Origin: Stramonita haemastoma
Lineage: Eukaryota > Mollusca > Gastropoda > Neogastropoda > Muricidae
NCBI GenBank assembly: GCA_030674155.1
Contig: CM060339.1
Span: forward strand, 31,504,491 to 31,516,990
DNA: 12,500 bases
Direction: 5' to 3'
Below the pieces are notes generated by a model. It had not been told where the DNA came from. It worked only from the letters and a program-made list of their open reading frames with translations, and ran no database searches. Made by a program: the position numbers and the translations under genes. This document shows positions 1 through 7,859 of the stretch, in pieces. Every line of letters starts with the position of its first letter. Position 1 is the stretch's first letter.

Positions 1-183
1 AAAATTATGTTTGTTTTCCTAAAGATGACGAAAATAATGCTATAGATGCTACTGCTAAAAATGTTTTTATTAAAATGCTACTCTTAGTATTCCAAATATT
101 TTAATCATCACTTTGTGTTGCCTTTTCTGTAAACAAAGCTCTGTGGTATCATCTTCTTTAGTGTGTGTTGATGTTTTTCATAG

Positions 184-246
184 GAGCAGGTTAATTGTGG
201 CTGAGTTACGCAAAAAATATGAACCTCCCAAATCCACAACAGACTG
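184..246 (+). CDS. Candidate internal exon of an unidentified host gene
   Basis: This is a 63-base exon candidate bounded by an acceptor (tgtttttcatag just before 184) and a donor GTAAGT right after 246 that matches the consensus. Only one of three frames is open; it reads SRLIVAELRKKYEPPKSTTD and leaves one base before the first codon and two bases (TG) after the last. The peptide is basic then proline-containing, like a linker or a cytoplasmic juxtamembrane stretch. The trailing TG is completed by the first base of the exon at 3035 to give a Cys codon, so the phases agree. The donor lies about six bases from a long GA microsatellite. I do not recognise the protein. Sequence before 184 looks intronic. 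Splicing and identity are inference; the signals and open frame are seen. Confidence 0.55.
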
Positions 247-257
247 GTAAGTTCTGT

Positions 258-266
258 GAGAGAGAG

Positions 267-355
<89 letters not shown>

Positions 356-374
356 ATTTGATTTGATTTGATTT
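258..374. repeat. (GA)n microsatellite followed by a (TTTGA)n tail
   Basis: A nearly pure GA run, interrupted once by AAG near 283, spans about 258-351. It passes directly into about four TTTGA units (352-374). On the minus strand these read as CAAAT units and could be the simple-repeat 3' tail of the minus-oriented SINE that follows. Confidence 0.95.
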
Positions 375-624
375 ATTTTGTTTTGTATCGAGGATAATGG
401 AATAAGCACTCTTGTGCTTTTTTACATCCAGTCCCCGTGTGTATGCAGTTTTGTAAATGCCATCTGTTCCCACCGGCACACGATGGCCTACTCTTACGAA
501 AAGTGGAACAGGATTTAACGTGTGTGCAAGATGTTCTGCGTGCGTTTGCACATGGGGCCTGGGTTTAAAGTCTCATCCGAAGGACTTTTGGGGAGGGTGG
601 AGTCAGCACTGATGTTAACTCCAG
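375..624 (-). mobile_element. tRNA-type SINE copy 1, lacking its tRNA-like head
   Basis: This stretch aligns by eye with the copy at about 7860-8186 over the 3' region (400 onward against 7880 onward) and the body (533-624 against 8019-8110). It shares blocks such as gtgtgtatgcagttttg and gatgttaactccag. Read on the minus strand, the 5' tRNA-like head is missing: the body stops at ctccag and a GA microsatellite begins. The 3' part holds a small hairpin (AGCAC-AAGA-GTGCT on the minus strand) before an A-rich tail and CAAAT units. It is non-coding; peptides read from it are incidental. Orientation rests on the promoter boxes in copy 2. Confidence 0.75.
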
Positions 625-850
<226 letters not shown>

Positions 851-1157
851 ACAATCATAGTGACAATGTTTTAAGCTTTTCATCCCATTCACAAGGAGAC
901 AGTGGAAAGGGGAGTGGGCACAAAACACATATTGAACAATAGCCAAAAATTAGGGACAAAAAATGGCTGCAGCCCAAAATATCTTTACGGCATAGATTCC
1001 ACGTCAGGGCACAAAAACAGAGATCCAGAGTCAAATAGATCATTGCAGAAAAGTGTTCAGTCAGGTTGGCCACTGGCTCCTGTTATTTTGTTACACAAAA
1101 GTCGTGAGGAGAAATCTGAATTGAAGGAGTACACCTATAAGGATTACCCATTGCTCT

Positions 1158-1158
<1 letters not shown>
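851..1158. other. Unassigned intron-like DNA
   Basis: About 300 bases of non-repetitive sequence within the proposed first intron. A plus-strand frame is open from 902 to the TGA at 1157-1159. Its start has no context, it ends inside the flank of a GT repeat, and I see no convincing splice pair or domain. I see no RNA gene here. Confidence 0.5.
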
Positions 1159-1235
<77 letters not shown>

Positions 1236-1236
1236 T

Positions 1237-1295
<59 letters not shown>

Positions 1296-1336
1296 GACAG
1301 AGACAGAGACAGAGACAGAGACAGAGACAGAGAGAG
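1159..1336. repeat. Compound (GT)n-(GA)n-(ACAGAG)n microsatellite
   Basis: GT repeats cover about 1160-1234, GA repeats 1236-1286 (with one AAG interruption), and ACAGAG hexanucleotides 1287-1336. The motif changes without intervening unique sequence. Confidence 0.95.
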
Positions 1337-1431
1337 CACTGAAAAGTGTTATTGTGCATCGGTCTGGACCAATATACAAAACATGTTTTAGGTTCAGGGG
1401 AAGGAAGACTTCATAGCAGGAAAAGTTTTCA

Positions 1432-1437
1432 TTTATT
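1432..1437 (-). promoter_or_regulatory. Candidate poly(A) signal AATAAA, minus strand
   Basis: The plus strand reads tttatt, so the minus strand has AATAAA about 48 bases past the stop of the candidate terminal exon at 1588-1485. T/G-rich sequence follows on the minus strand. The hexamer is common in AT-rich DNA, so it only supports the exon by position. Confidence 0.3.
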
Positions 1438-1484
1438 TTCGCATTTACAATTCTGCAACTAGACATAATTACACAAAGTGTCTC

Positions 1485-1588
1485 CTAGTTCTCATCCTTC
1501 CCATCATCATCTACATAATCACTGCTATCATCATCTTCATCATTTACATAATCACTGCAATCAGCATCTTCATTATCTATAACAGCAG
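1485..1588 (-). CDS. Candidate acidic terminal exon, minus strand
   Basis: Read on the minus strand, a pyrimidine-rich tract (cctccctctctctacttg) leads to a ttgcag acceptor at 1594-1589. An open frame then ends at a TAG (1487-1485). The frame encodes about 34 residues, very rich in Asp and Glu, with an 11-residue direct repeat (CSDYVNDEDDD, then SSDYVDDDGKD). This matches a 33-base tandem duplication in the DNA (1512-1525 and 1545-1558). An AATAAA follows at a plausible distance. No upstream exon on this strand is visible in the window, and the stretch lies inside the proposed intron 1 of the plus-strand gene. It could be a nested gene's last exon, a retrogene remnant, or chance from a GAT-rich simple repeat. 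I do not recognise a product. Confidence 0.28.
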
Positions 1589-1653
1589 CTGCAACAAGTA
1601 GAGAGAGGGAGGCATATACATACAGATAGGCAGACAGAGACAGACAGACAGAG

Positions 1654-1847
1654 ATGGACAGACTGACGGTAGCATCCAGGCATTCTATTGCTAGCAGGCA
1701 GAGAAAGAGATGGGAGGACAACATCCAAGAGTGGACGGGCCTCAGGCTGAGTGACACCCTGAGAAAGGTCGAGGACAGAGGGAAATGGAGAGAGTTGGTT
1801 GCGAGGTCTTCCGTGGCGCCCCTATGGTCTAAATAAACTACGGGATA
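1654..1847 (+). pseudogene. 3' end of a LINE endonuclease/RT polyprotein
   Basis: The open frame contains RKRWEDNIQEWTGLRLSDTL and then GKWRELVARSS, ending at a TAA at 1834-1836. This resembles the extreme C-terminus of a widespread class of animal endonuclease-reverse transcriptase LINE proteins (recalled pattern, not searched). No RT catalytic motifs are present, so this is a 5'-truncated remnant. About ten bases past the stop, the sequence becomes a GAA array, which fits a LINE that ends in a simple-repeat tail. The fragment at about 2118-3003 appears to be the endonuclease of the same kind of element, on the same strand but out of order. The clade cannot be fixed without alignment. Confidence 0.7.
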
Positions 1848-1921
1848 GAAGAAGAAGAAGAAGAAGAAGAAGAAGAAGAAGAAGAAGAAGAAAGAAGAAG
1901 AAGAAGAAGAAGAAGAAGAAG

Positions 1922-1950
<29 letters not shown>
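1848..1950. repeat. (GAA)n microsatellite
   Basis: About 34 GAA units run with a single AAAG interruption near 1891. The array follows the LINE 3' end and abuts SINE copy 2 exactly at gttctgcg. It probably began as the LINE tail and then expanded (inference). Confidence 0.95.
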
Positions 1951-1952
<2 letters not shown>

Positions 1953-2117
1953 TCTGCGCGCGTTCGCACACGGGGCCTCGGTTTAAAGTCTCATCTGATG
2001 AACTTTTGGGGAGAGTGAAGTCAACACTGATGTTAACTCCAGGAGAAAAATCTCCTCGACTGGAATCGAACCAGGGTCATCAAATTGCAATGTTCTGACC
2101 ACTAAGTTATCCGTCCC
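1951..2117 (-). mobile_element. tRNA-type SINE copy 2 with Pol III boxes
   Basis: Read on the minus strand from 2117, the element opens with a tRNA-like head. A box A-like TAACTTAGTGG lies at 2109-2099. A perfect box B core GGTTCGATTCC lies at 2072-2062 inside a CTGG-loop-CCAG arm like a T-arm. The head leads into the body shared with the other two copies (ctccag through gttctgcg). The 3' third seen in copies 1 and 3 is absent; the body stops at 1951 against the GAA array. Compared with copy 3, the anticodon-arm region is six bases shorter. The boxes suggest a tRNA-derived SINE transcribed by RNA polymerase III. The parental tRNA is not clear enough to name. Confidence 0.75.
2062..2109 (-). 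promoter_or_regulatory. Internal Pol III promoter (box A and box B) of SINE copy 2
   Basis: On the minus strand, box A-like TAACTTAGTGG (2109-2099) lies about 26 bases ahead of box B GGTTCGATTCC (2072-2062), which is tRNA-like spacing. Box A has one clear mismatch to TRGYNNANNNGG; box B matches fully. Copy 3 has weaker versions, TAGCCTTGTTG and GGTTCCGTTC. Confidence 0.65.
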
Positions 2118-3003
2118 AGAAAGACCACAAAATATACTTCAGTTTAAACAGGATAAGCATGGCATAGGGTTCAGCATTCACAAGGACATCGTGAACACCG
2201 TCATAAGCTGTCAGCCAGTGTCCAGCAGACTTATTGCCATCAGTGTGAGAGCACCCCCCTTCAACATCACAGTAGTACAGGCATATGCCCTTACATCAGA
2301 CAGCACGGATGTAGAAGAAATAATTAGGACCAACTACAAGGGGGTCTAAATCAAATTCCAAAGAAAGACATCCTTGTTGTACAAGTTGACTGGAGTGCCA
2401 AGATTGGAATAGATGCCCACAGAGACTGGGAGGGCATTTGTGGACCACACTGCTACAAAGAAACAAATGAAAGAGGCTTGAGACTCCTGGAGTTTGCCCA
2501 AAACAACAATCTCCAGCTAGTGAATACACTTGAGCCTCATAAAAAATCCAGTTGATGGACATGGCATTGCCCAAATGGTGACCACCACAACTAAATAGAT
2601 TACATCATGGTAAAAAGATGATTTAGGTCCAGCGTAAACATTGCACAGACACAAAGCTTTCCAAGAGCGGATATAGGGAGTGACCTGAATCTTGTAATGA
2701 TGACATTCCGAATCTGTCTTTAAAAAAATCACAAGCAGAACAACATTAGGATCAAGTTTGACCTTGAGAAGCTGAAGGATCCAGAGGTAGCAGACGATTT
2801 TCAAGCAAGGATAGGTGGGACGTTTGCAGCACTCACTGTGATAGATGATACATAAATAGATACCTTGATGGATGGTTTCAACACATCAGTGACTGAAATA
2901 ACAAGCAAACTTCTTGGCAAACATCGACCAGTCAAAAAACCTTGGGTCTCACTTAACATCCTACAACTTTGTGATAAACGTAGTATTTTGTTAGCTGAAT
3001 AAA
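2118..3003 (+). pseudogene. Decayed LINE endonuclease (APE type) fragment
   Basis: Joined across several frames, the plus strand resembles an endonuclease/exonuclease/phosphatase domain of a LINE ORF2. Recognisable pieces in order are HGIGFSIHKDIVNTVIS, SSRLIAISVRAPPFN, QAYA, KKDILVVQ.DW.AKIG, DWEGICGP, RGLRLLEF, WTWH, IDYIMVK, FPRADIGSDLN (for the usual SDH-type motif), IRIKFDLEKLKDPEVA and LGKHRPVKKPW.S. Many stops and shifts interrupt it, and the His after GSD appears replaced. No RT domain follows; similarity ends near 3000, only about 30 bases before the proposed exon at 3035. It is dead and probably belongs to the same family as the C-terminal remnant at 1654-1847. Confidence 0.7.
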
Positions 3004-3034
3004 AACATGCTTAACCTCTGTTGGGTGTGTATAG

Positions 3035-3186
3035 TCCCTGTGACCGTTCGTCTGCTGTTCCATTGAAACAAGAGAGAGATCAGAACGTGGAGAAAACAGA
3101 GATGGAAGAGAATACAGCACGTCAAACTGCTGCTTCCGATGAGGAGGACAAAGCAGACAACACAGCTCCCTTACCGTCTGGCCAAG
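3035..3186 (+). CDS. Candidate internal exon of the unidentified host gene
   Basis: A 152-base exon candidate lies between an acceptor (gtgtgtatag before 3035, with a branch-like ttaac about 20 bases upstream) and a strong donor, CAAG|GTAAGAG, at 3186/3187. The first base finishes the codon left open by the exon at 184-246 (TG+T, Cys). Then about 50 codons run open, from PCDRSSAVPLKQERDQ to DNTAPLPSGQ, leaving one base G for the next exon. The peptide is hydrophilic and Glu/Asp/Lys-rich with no hydrophobic segment, so it is probably disordered. No domain is recognised. Exon status is inferred from splice signals, phase agreement with both neighbours and the biased composition. Confidence 0.6.
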
Positions 3187-3219
3187 GTAAGAGAACAACA
3201 ACAACAACAAAAGCATAAC

Positions 3220-3814
3220 ACTGGATCACTATAAGTACCTCTCTTTTAGAATTTCCTGCTGTGTCTTTCTAAGCCTGTAAGGATAGGAAATGGGCAAGAT
3301 ATCGGTTGTCTTACTTGTTTAATTACTTTTTAAGTTATGCAAAACCAGTGTTTAATAAACCCTGAATGCATTGTCAGGTTTTGTTTTTGAAAAAGTAGTT
3401 TAGCTCTTCTCTCTGCTTTCTTGTCCTTGAAACGGGTACAGTAAATATGGTAAAACAGTAAGTGTTCTGATAAGTTTAAAAATTGTCTTGCATTTAATGC
3501 TTCCATTTCTATGCAGAATTCATCTTCTTCGTTTTGAAACAAAAACAGAAAAATGTATGAACAGTAATGACTAGGTTGTCAATACATTTCATGTTGATTC
3601 TAAATCTGCCACGTTTAGGAATCCAAGTTATAATCATGGAACTTAATATTTAGTATTGAAAAGGTGTTTGGAACCCTCACGTTTCTTAAGCTGAGAATAC
3701 CCAACAACAACAGCAACAACAACAAATCAACTACAATAACAGCAACAACAACATGAACAACAGCAACAACACCAACATTACCATTTTACAGATACAGTGT
3801 AAATATTCTTTAGT
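3220..3814. other. Intronic DNA with an imperfect (CAA)n stretch
   Basis: AT-rich sequence with no convincing gene. An ACAACA triplet stretch (3185-3213) follows the exon donor. A longer imperfect CAA/CAG-type repeat occupies about 3699-3778. A 70-residue minus-strand frame at 3330-3542 shows no domain and no splice context. Confidence 0.6.
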
Positions 3815-4978
3815 TATTTCCAACCTATACTTGAATGGATCGTTTCAAAGAAAGCTCTTTATATAATGATAGTTGTTACCCAGAAGACCAATTGTCTTCA
3901 ACTTACTTAATAACTTTGCATGCCAAACTTGATTGTAGGCTTTATCAATGTCAAAAACCGTTGCAAGAACATTTTTCCAACGTGCAAATTGTTGTTTTAT
4001 ACATGTTGAAAGTTTAACTAAATAATCTATGGCAGACCTGCCTGTCTGAAAGCCTGCTTGGTTGCCTGCAATAATATTATTTTTCTGCAATAATATGTTA
4101 ATCTTCCAAGAACAACTCTCTCCATGAGTTTACCAGTATGTAAGGTCAATGTTATGGGACAGTAACTGGCTTTATCTGTCTTGGGCTTTCCTTGTTTGTG
4201 GATTGGTGCAACTATGGACTGATTCCATTGGACTGGAATGACACCGTCAACCCAACATTTATGAAAAAGTTTATGAAGTAGTATAATGAAGTTTTCTGGC
4301 AAGTTTTTAATCATATCATTGGAAATTGCATCAGCTCAAACAGATGTTTTCAGACTAGGAAGTGACAGAATTGTTTCCTTCACTTCCTGAAGTGCAATTG
4401 GAGCATTGATATAAAGAGTATTATTAGGTACTGGGTCTACATATTCATTTTTTACTTCTTCTTCACTTCTGAGTGTTCTGTGTTTACCTGATAGACCCTC
4501 CTTATGCATGGTGTTTGAAAACATCGTTGCAAATGCCTGGGCCTTTTCTGCACCAGACAGAAACTGTTTTTTAGAACAACTGGAAATGATGGTAAGCTTA
4601 CACCTTTTGTCATTTCATTAACTTTTGTCCATACTTTCTGAATGTCTTTATGATTGTTAATTTCACTTGTACCAAAAGAGAACCAATATTTTTTTTAGCT
4701 TGTGCTATGACCATGTTACAGTTCACACCGTACTCTATTCCTTCTTTAATATAATATGCTGCACTGATCTTTGTTAGCCTTTCTACTTTCTGATGGATAG
4801 GTGGATAATAGTACCCTGGTAATCTTGGTATCTTATTTTTATTCACATTTAGGGATTGTAAAATAAGGGCCTGATAATTATTTTTTGATAGATGGTGGAT
4901 CAAATACGTCAAATTTGTGGAAATGGATCTTGCATTCCACTGCATGATTTTAGCAACATCTTTTTTCTTTGAGACCAT
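3815..4978 (-). pseudogene. Broken LINE ORF2 (endonuclease-RT) remnant
   Basis: Starting at ATG 4978, the frame reads IMQWNARS, QALILQSLNVN and GYYYPPIHQ, matching the endonuclease start of the copy at 9958. Near 4708-4718 the match jumps from the early endonuclease (about residue 80 of the intact copy) to the linker (about residue 348, AQAKK). The catalytic DFNAH, AIDLTL and SDH blocks are therefore gone. RT palm pieces follow in shifting frames: INAPIALQEVKETI, LHKLFHKCWVDGVIPVQWNQ, HKQGKPKTDKASYCPI, KLMERVVLGRL, NQAGFQTGRSAIDYLVKL and VFDIDKAYNQVW. Similarity ends near 3815, before the GLPQGS and YADD blocks. It cannot make an active enzyme. Confidence 0.85.
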
Positions 4979-5156
4979 TTTCACAAGAGAGAAGACAACA
5001 ACAAACAAACAAACAAAAACAAGAAAACAGAAAAACAAAAAAGACCTATAAAATTAAGAACAGTAATGTATAAAGAAATAACTTAGCCCCCCCCCAAAAA
5101 AAACAAAACAAAAACAACTTTCACTAAGCACCTTCACTAAAATATGTAGATCTATG
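4979..5156. other. Inter-ORF spacer of the antisense LINE, A- and C-rich
   Basis: Between the ORF1 stop (5157) and the ORF2 ATG (4978) lies an AAAC/AAC-rich stretch (about 4990-5042) and a short C-run followed by an A-run (5088-5118). I see no coding match. Confidence 0.55.
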
Positions 5157-6041
5157 TTAATCACTGTCTTGCATGAACCTGCCAATGATTCTGGCTAGAG
5201 TGCGAGAACCCTGGGATTTTGGGTGAACAGAATCTTTCAACTGGTTATATGCAGAGCTCGGGTTCTCGTGGGAAATGAAGGAAACGTTTTTTTGACCGTA
5301 CAGATCTAAAATGGTCATGGTGTTAAAAACTTCTCTTTTGACTTGCAGGGAAGGTTTTTTAACAAGTGCAGCTTTGCTTACTACTAATTTAGTGTCCAAA
5401 AGGAAGCCACAATATTAATGACCGTTTCCACCATTTTTCTACTGACTTCTCGTGGATCTGTATCTCTGAGATCATTGATTCCACAATAAATAATTATAGA
5501 GTCAATTCTCTCGATATCAGAAGTGGCTTCACTTAGTGATTGGGGGGTGTCCATGATTTTGCTGCTTTCTTCTTCTTCGTCTTTTTTTTTTTTTTAAATG
5601 CTGAATCTATGAGACTGCCCTAAGCAATAGCTGTTCACACCTCTGAGGACAGTCTTGTACAAGTTGTAGCAGCACAACAGAGGGCAGATCAAAACTCTCA
5701 GTTTTAGGATTTGACGTCAGATGTTTTAATTTTCATCATGAAAGTTTTCTATTGCTGCTTTTCCTTTTTGGCCATCTGGTTAGATTAATGTGAAGCCACT
5801 GACCTTTTTCTGGGGAGATTTACTAGGTGTTGTAGCCTCTGCTGCAGCTGGTACCTCCTGATGTTGCCTGGCGGCTGCAGCATAGGTAAGCCTGGCACCG
5901 TCAGCAGAGAGTGGAGAGGCAGGCGACGGTGGCTCTGTCTGCCTGGGTTGCTTTCATAAAAAAAGTCTTCATCATCACAATGATTCTTTTTAGAATAAGG
6001 GATAGAAGTGTCCACGTCAGTAGAAGTAATCAAGACTCCAT
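5157..6041 (-). pseudogene. LINE ORF1 remnant with an SGNH/esterase-like domain
   Basis: Read on the minus strand, the C-terminal half shows IDSIIIYCGINDLRDTDPRE, with a GxND block at 5482-5468. After a frameshift near 5400 it shows DSVHPKSQGSRTLARIIG, with a DxxHP block at 5234-5220, and then TAA. These are blocks III and V of SGNH hydrolases; block III Asn and the block V Asp-His pair are visible. The serine block I is not clear. The N-terminal half (about 6041-5790) is Pro/Ala/Ser-rich, with STDVDTSIPYSKK and, in another frame, SPASPLSADGARLTYAAA, which looks like a disordered ORF1 N-terminus. SGNH-type esterase domains are known in ORF1 of CR1-like LINEs, so an ORF1 role is likely. Frameshifts and stops make it a pseudogene. 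Confidence 0.6.
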
Positions 6042-6120
6042 TGTACTTGCTATACAAGCCAGAGCTTGTTTATTTTGTTTGTTTTAATTTCCGTGTCATT
6101 ATTTTGATTTTTGCTTACAG

Positions 6121-6188
6121 ATTCAAGATGTGATGCAGACTGGAAGGAGGAAGAACAGGAAGCCTTACTGACTTCTGGAGAAAATTGA
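6121..6188 (+). CDS. Candidate last coding exon of the unidentified host gene
   Basis: A strong acceptor (gatttttgcttacag before 6121) is followed by a frame that joins the single base G left by the exon at 3035-3186 (G+AT, Asp). It reads SRCDADWKEEEQEALLTSGE, then Asn, and stops at TGA 6186-6188. The short acidic tail contains EQEALL, which fits the [DE]xxxL[LI] acidic dileucine sorting pattern of cytoplasmic tails of membrane proteins. With the basic stretch in the first exon, this hints at a membrane-protein tail, but no membrane segment is in the window. The stop lies directly before a 24-bp satellite that would form the 3' UTR. The product is not recognised. Confidence 0.6.
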
Positions 6189-6191
6189 ACT

Positions 6192-7162
6192 TGGATACAG
6201 GCATGTAGACGCTGACGACAGAGAAATCTACATTCATGTAGACAGAGAAATCAACAAACATTGATACAGGGAAATCAACATACATGTAGACAGAGAAATC
6301 AACATAACGTAGACACTGAAGACAGAGAAATCAACATACATGTAAACAGAGAAATCAACATACATGTAGACAGAGAAATCAACATAATGTAGACACTGAA
6401 GACAGAGAAATCAGCATACATGAAGACAGAGAAATCAGCATACATGAAGACAGAGAAATCCACATACATGTAGACAGAGAAATCAGCATACATGAAGACA
6501 GAGAAATCAGCATACATGTAGACAGAGAAATCAGCATACATGAAGACAGAGAAATCAGCATACATGTAGACAGAGTAATCAGCATACATGAAGACAGAGA
6601 AATCAGCATACATGTAGACAGAGAAATCAGCATACATGTAGACAGAGAAATCAGCATACATGAAGACAGAGAAATCAGCATACATGAAGACAGAGAAATC
6701 AGCATACATGTAGACAGAGAAATCCACATACATGTAGACAGAGAAATCAGCATACATGAAGACAGAGAAATCAGCATACATGTAGACAGAGAAATCAGCA
6801 TACATGTAGACAGAGAAATCCACATACATGTAGACAGAGAAATCAACATACATGTAGACAGAGAAATCCACATACATGTAGACAGAGAAATCCACATACA
6901 TGTAGACAGAGAAATCCACATACATGTAGACAGAGAAACCCACATACATGTAGACAGAGAAATCTACATACATGTAGACAGAGAAATCAACATACATGTA
7001 GACAGAGAAATCTACATACATGTAGACAGAGAAATCTACATACATGTAGTCAGAGAATTCAACATACATGTAGACAGAGAAACCAACATTCATGTAGACA
7101 GAGAAATCTATATACATGTAGACAGAGAAACCAACATTCATGTAAACAAAGAAATCTACATG
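6192..7162. repeat. 24-bp tandem repeat (satellite), about 39 units
   Basis: The consensus unit is about GACAGAGAAATCARCATACATGTA. Units keep exact 24-base register from about 6421 to 7140 (30 units, no net indel). Variants alternate between TGTAGACAG and TGAAGACAG, and between AGCATA, CCACATA, AACATA and TACATA. The left edge (6200-6410) holds a longer form with an inserted CACTGAA-like segment (near 6205, 6301 and 6381). Edge units are more diverged. Because 24 is a multiple of three, the minus strand stays open as VYMYVDFS-type octapeptides and the plus strand has a HVDREISI-type open frame. Neither looks like a gene. Confidence 0.95.
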
Positions 7163-7165
7163 TAC

Positions 7166-7859
7166 AATTACAGACACTTTGTGAGTCTTCTATTTGATTT
7201 TTCCATATTTGATTTTTGTGTATGAGTTTGTTGAAATTTGTGAACCTGTTCTGGGTATTTGTAGGAATGTTTCAGTTTTTGCTGTTTGTTTTTGTTTTGG
7301 CTTGTTTGTTGTTGTTGTTGTTGTTGTTTTGCATTCTGCAGTATCTGTCTCAATCGCAACTAAAGAGAGTCCATGTTGTCAGCAAATAGAACAGTTGTGC
7401 TTTTTCCTTTACCTTTACTAGGTACAACATTGACGTCTGACTTGTGGTTTTTATTTTCCCTGTTTACTGTTTGAAGTTATTTTGTTTGCTTGTTTTGTTT
7501 CTTTGTCGTTTCTGTTTTTGCTGTTTCTCATAGCAAAATATTGCTTTATATCTAACAACAAGACAGTAACAGATTTTTATGAGGCTGCTAGGGAAAGAAG
7601 TAGTTTTTGATGATGCTAATTAATCAGCTTAGCAAAACTGAAGAAAGTAATGCAATAGATATACCTTTCCTTTTAACTATTATTATGGCAATGGTTTGTA
7701 ATCAGTTAGTGTTAATTTGGGTTTTTTTTTTCCCAATTGGTCTGTTTTATGTGCTCTGTGTATGCCTGTCTCTTATGTGCTATGTTTGTTTTGATGTAGT
7801 CATACTTTTAACTGTTTAACATTTTAGTTTTATTTATTTCATTCATGTATTTATTTATT
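7166..7859. other. Unassigned T-rich DNA
   Basis: Non-coding in appearance, with a short GTT run (about 7305-7328), T-runs and TTTG-rich stretches. Short open frames at 7194-7421 and 7607-7819 are Phe/Val/Leu-rich from T-rich composition and have no domain. No RNA gene is seen. If the host transcript reads through the satellite, part of this could be 3' UTR. Confidence 0.5.

Larger units (their letters stand above)
3815..6041 (-). mobile_element. Decayed LINE, antisense within host intron 2
   Basis: On the minus strand, an ORF1-like region (6041-5157) precedes an ORF2 region (4978-3815) in normal LINE order. The ORF2 pieces match the better preserved copy at 9958-12500. The 3' half of the RT and the 3' UTR are missing. 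Loss of the 3' end is not the usual 5' truncation of LINE insertion, so a later deletion is likely. The element sits entirely inside the proposed intron 3187-6120. Confidence 0.75.

Noticed and set aside
902..1159. 85-residue plus-strand frame as a gene
   Set aside because: No start context, no splice pair and no domain; it ends at the edge of a GT repeat.
1485..1496. KDEN end of the minus-strand acidic peptide as an ER-retention signal
   Set aside because: It is not a KDEL/HDEL-type match, and the exon itself is uncertain.
6192..7162. CRISPR-like array
   Set aside because: The 24-bp units are directly adjacent with no unique spacers, and the context is an animal genome.
6299..7177. A 292-residue minus-strand open frame of repeated VYMYVDFS octapeptides
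   Set aside because: It follows from a 24-bp repeat whose length is a multiple of three; the plus strand is also open in one frame. No unique sequence, signal or splice context supports a protein.
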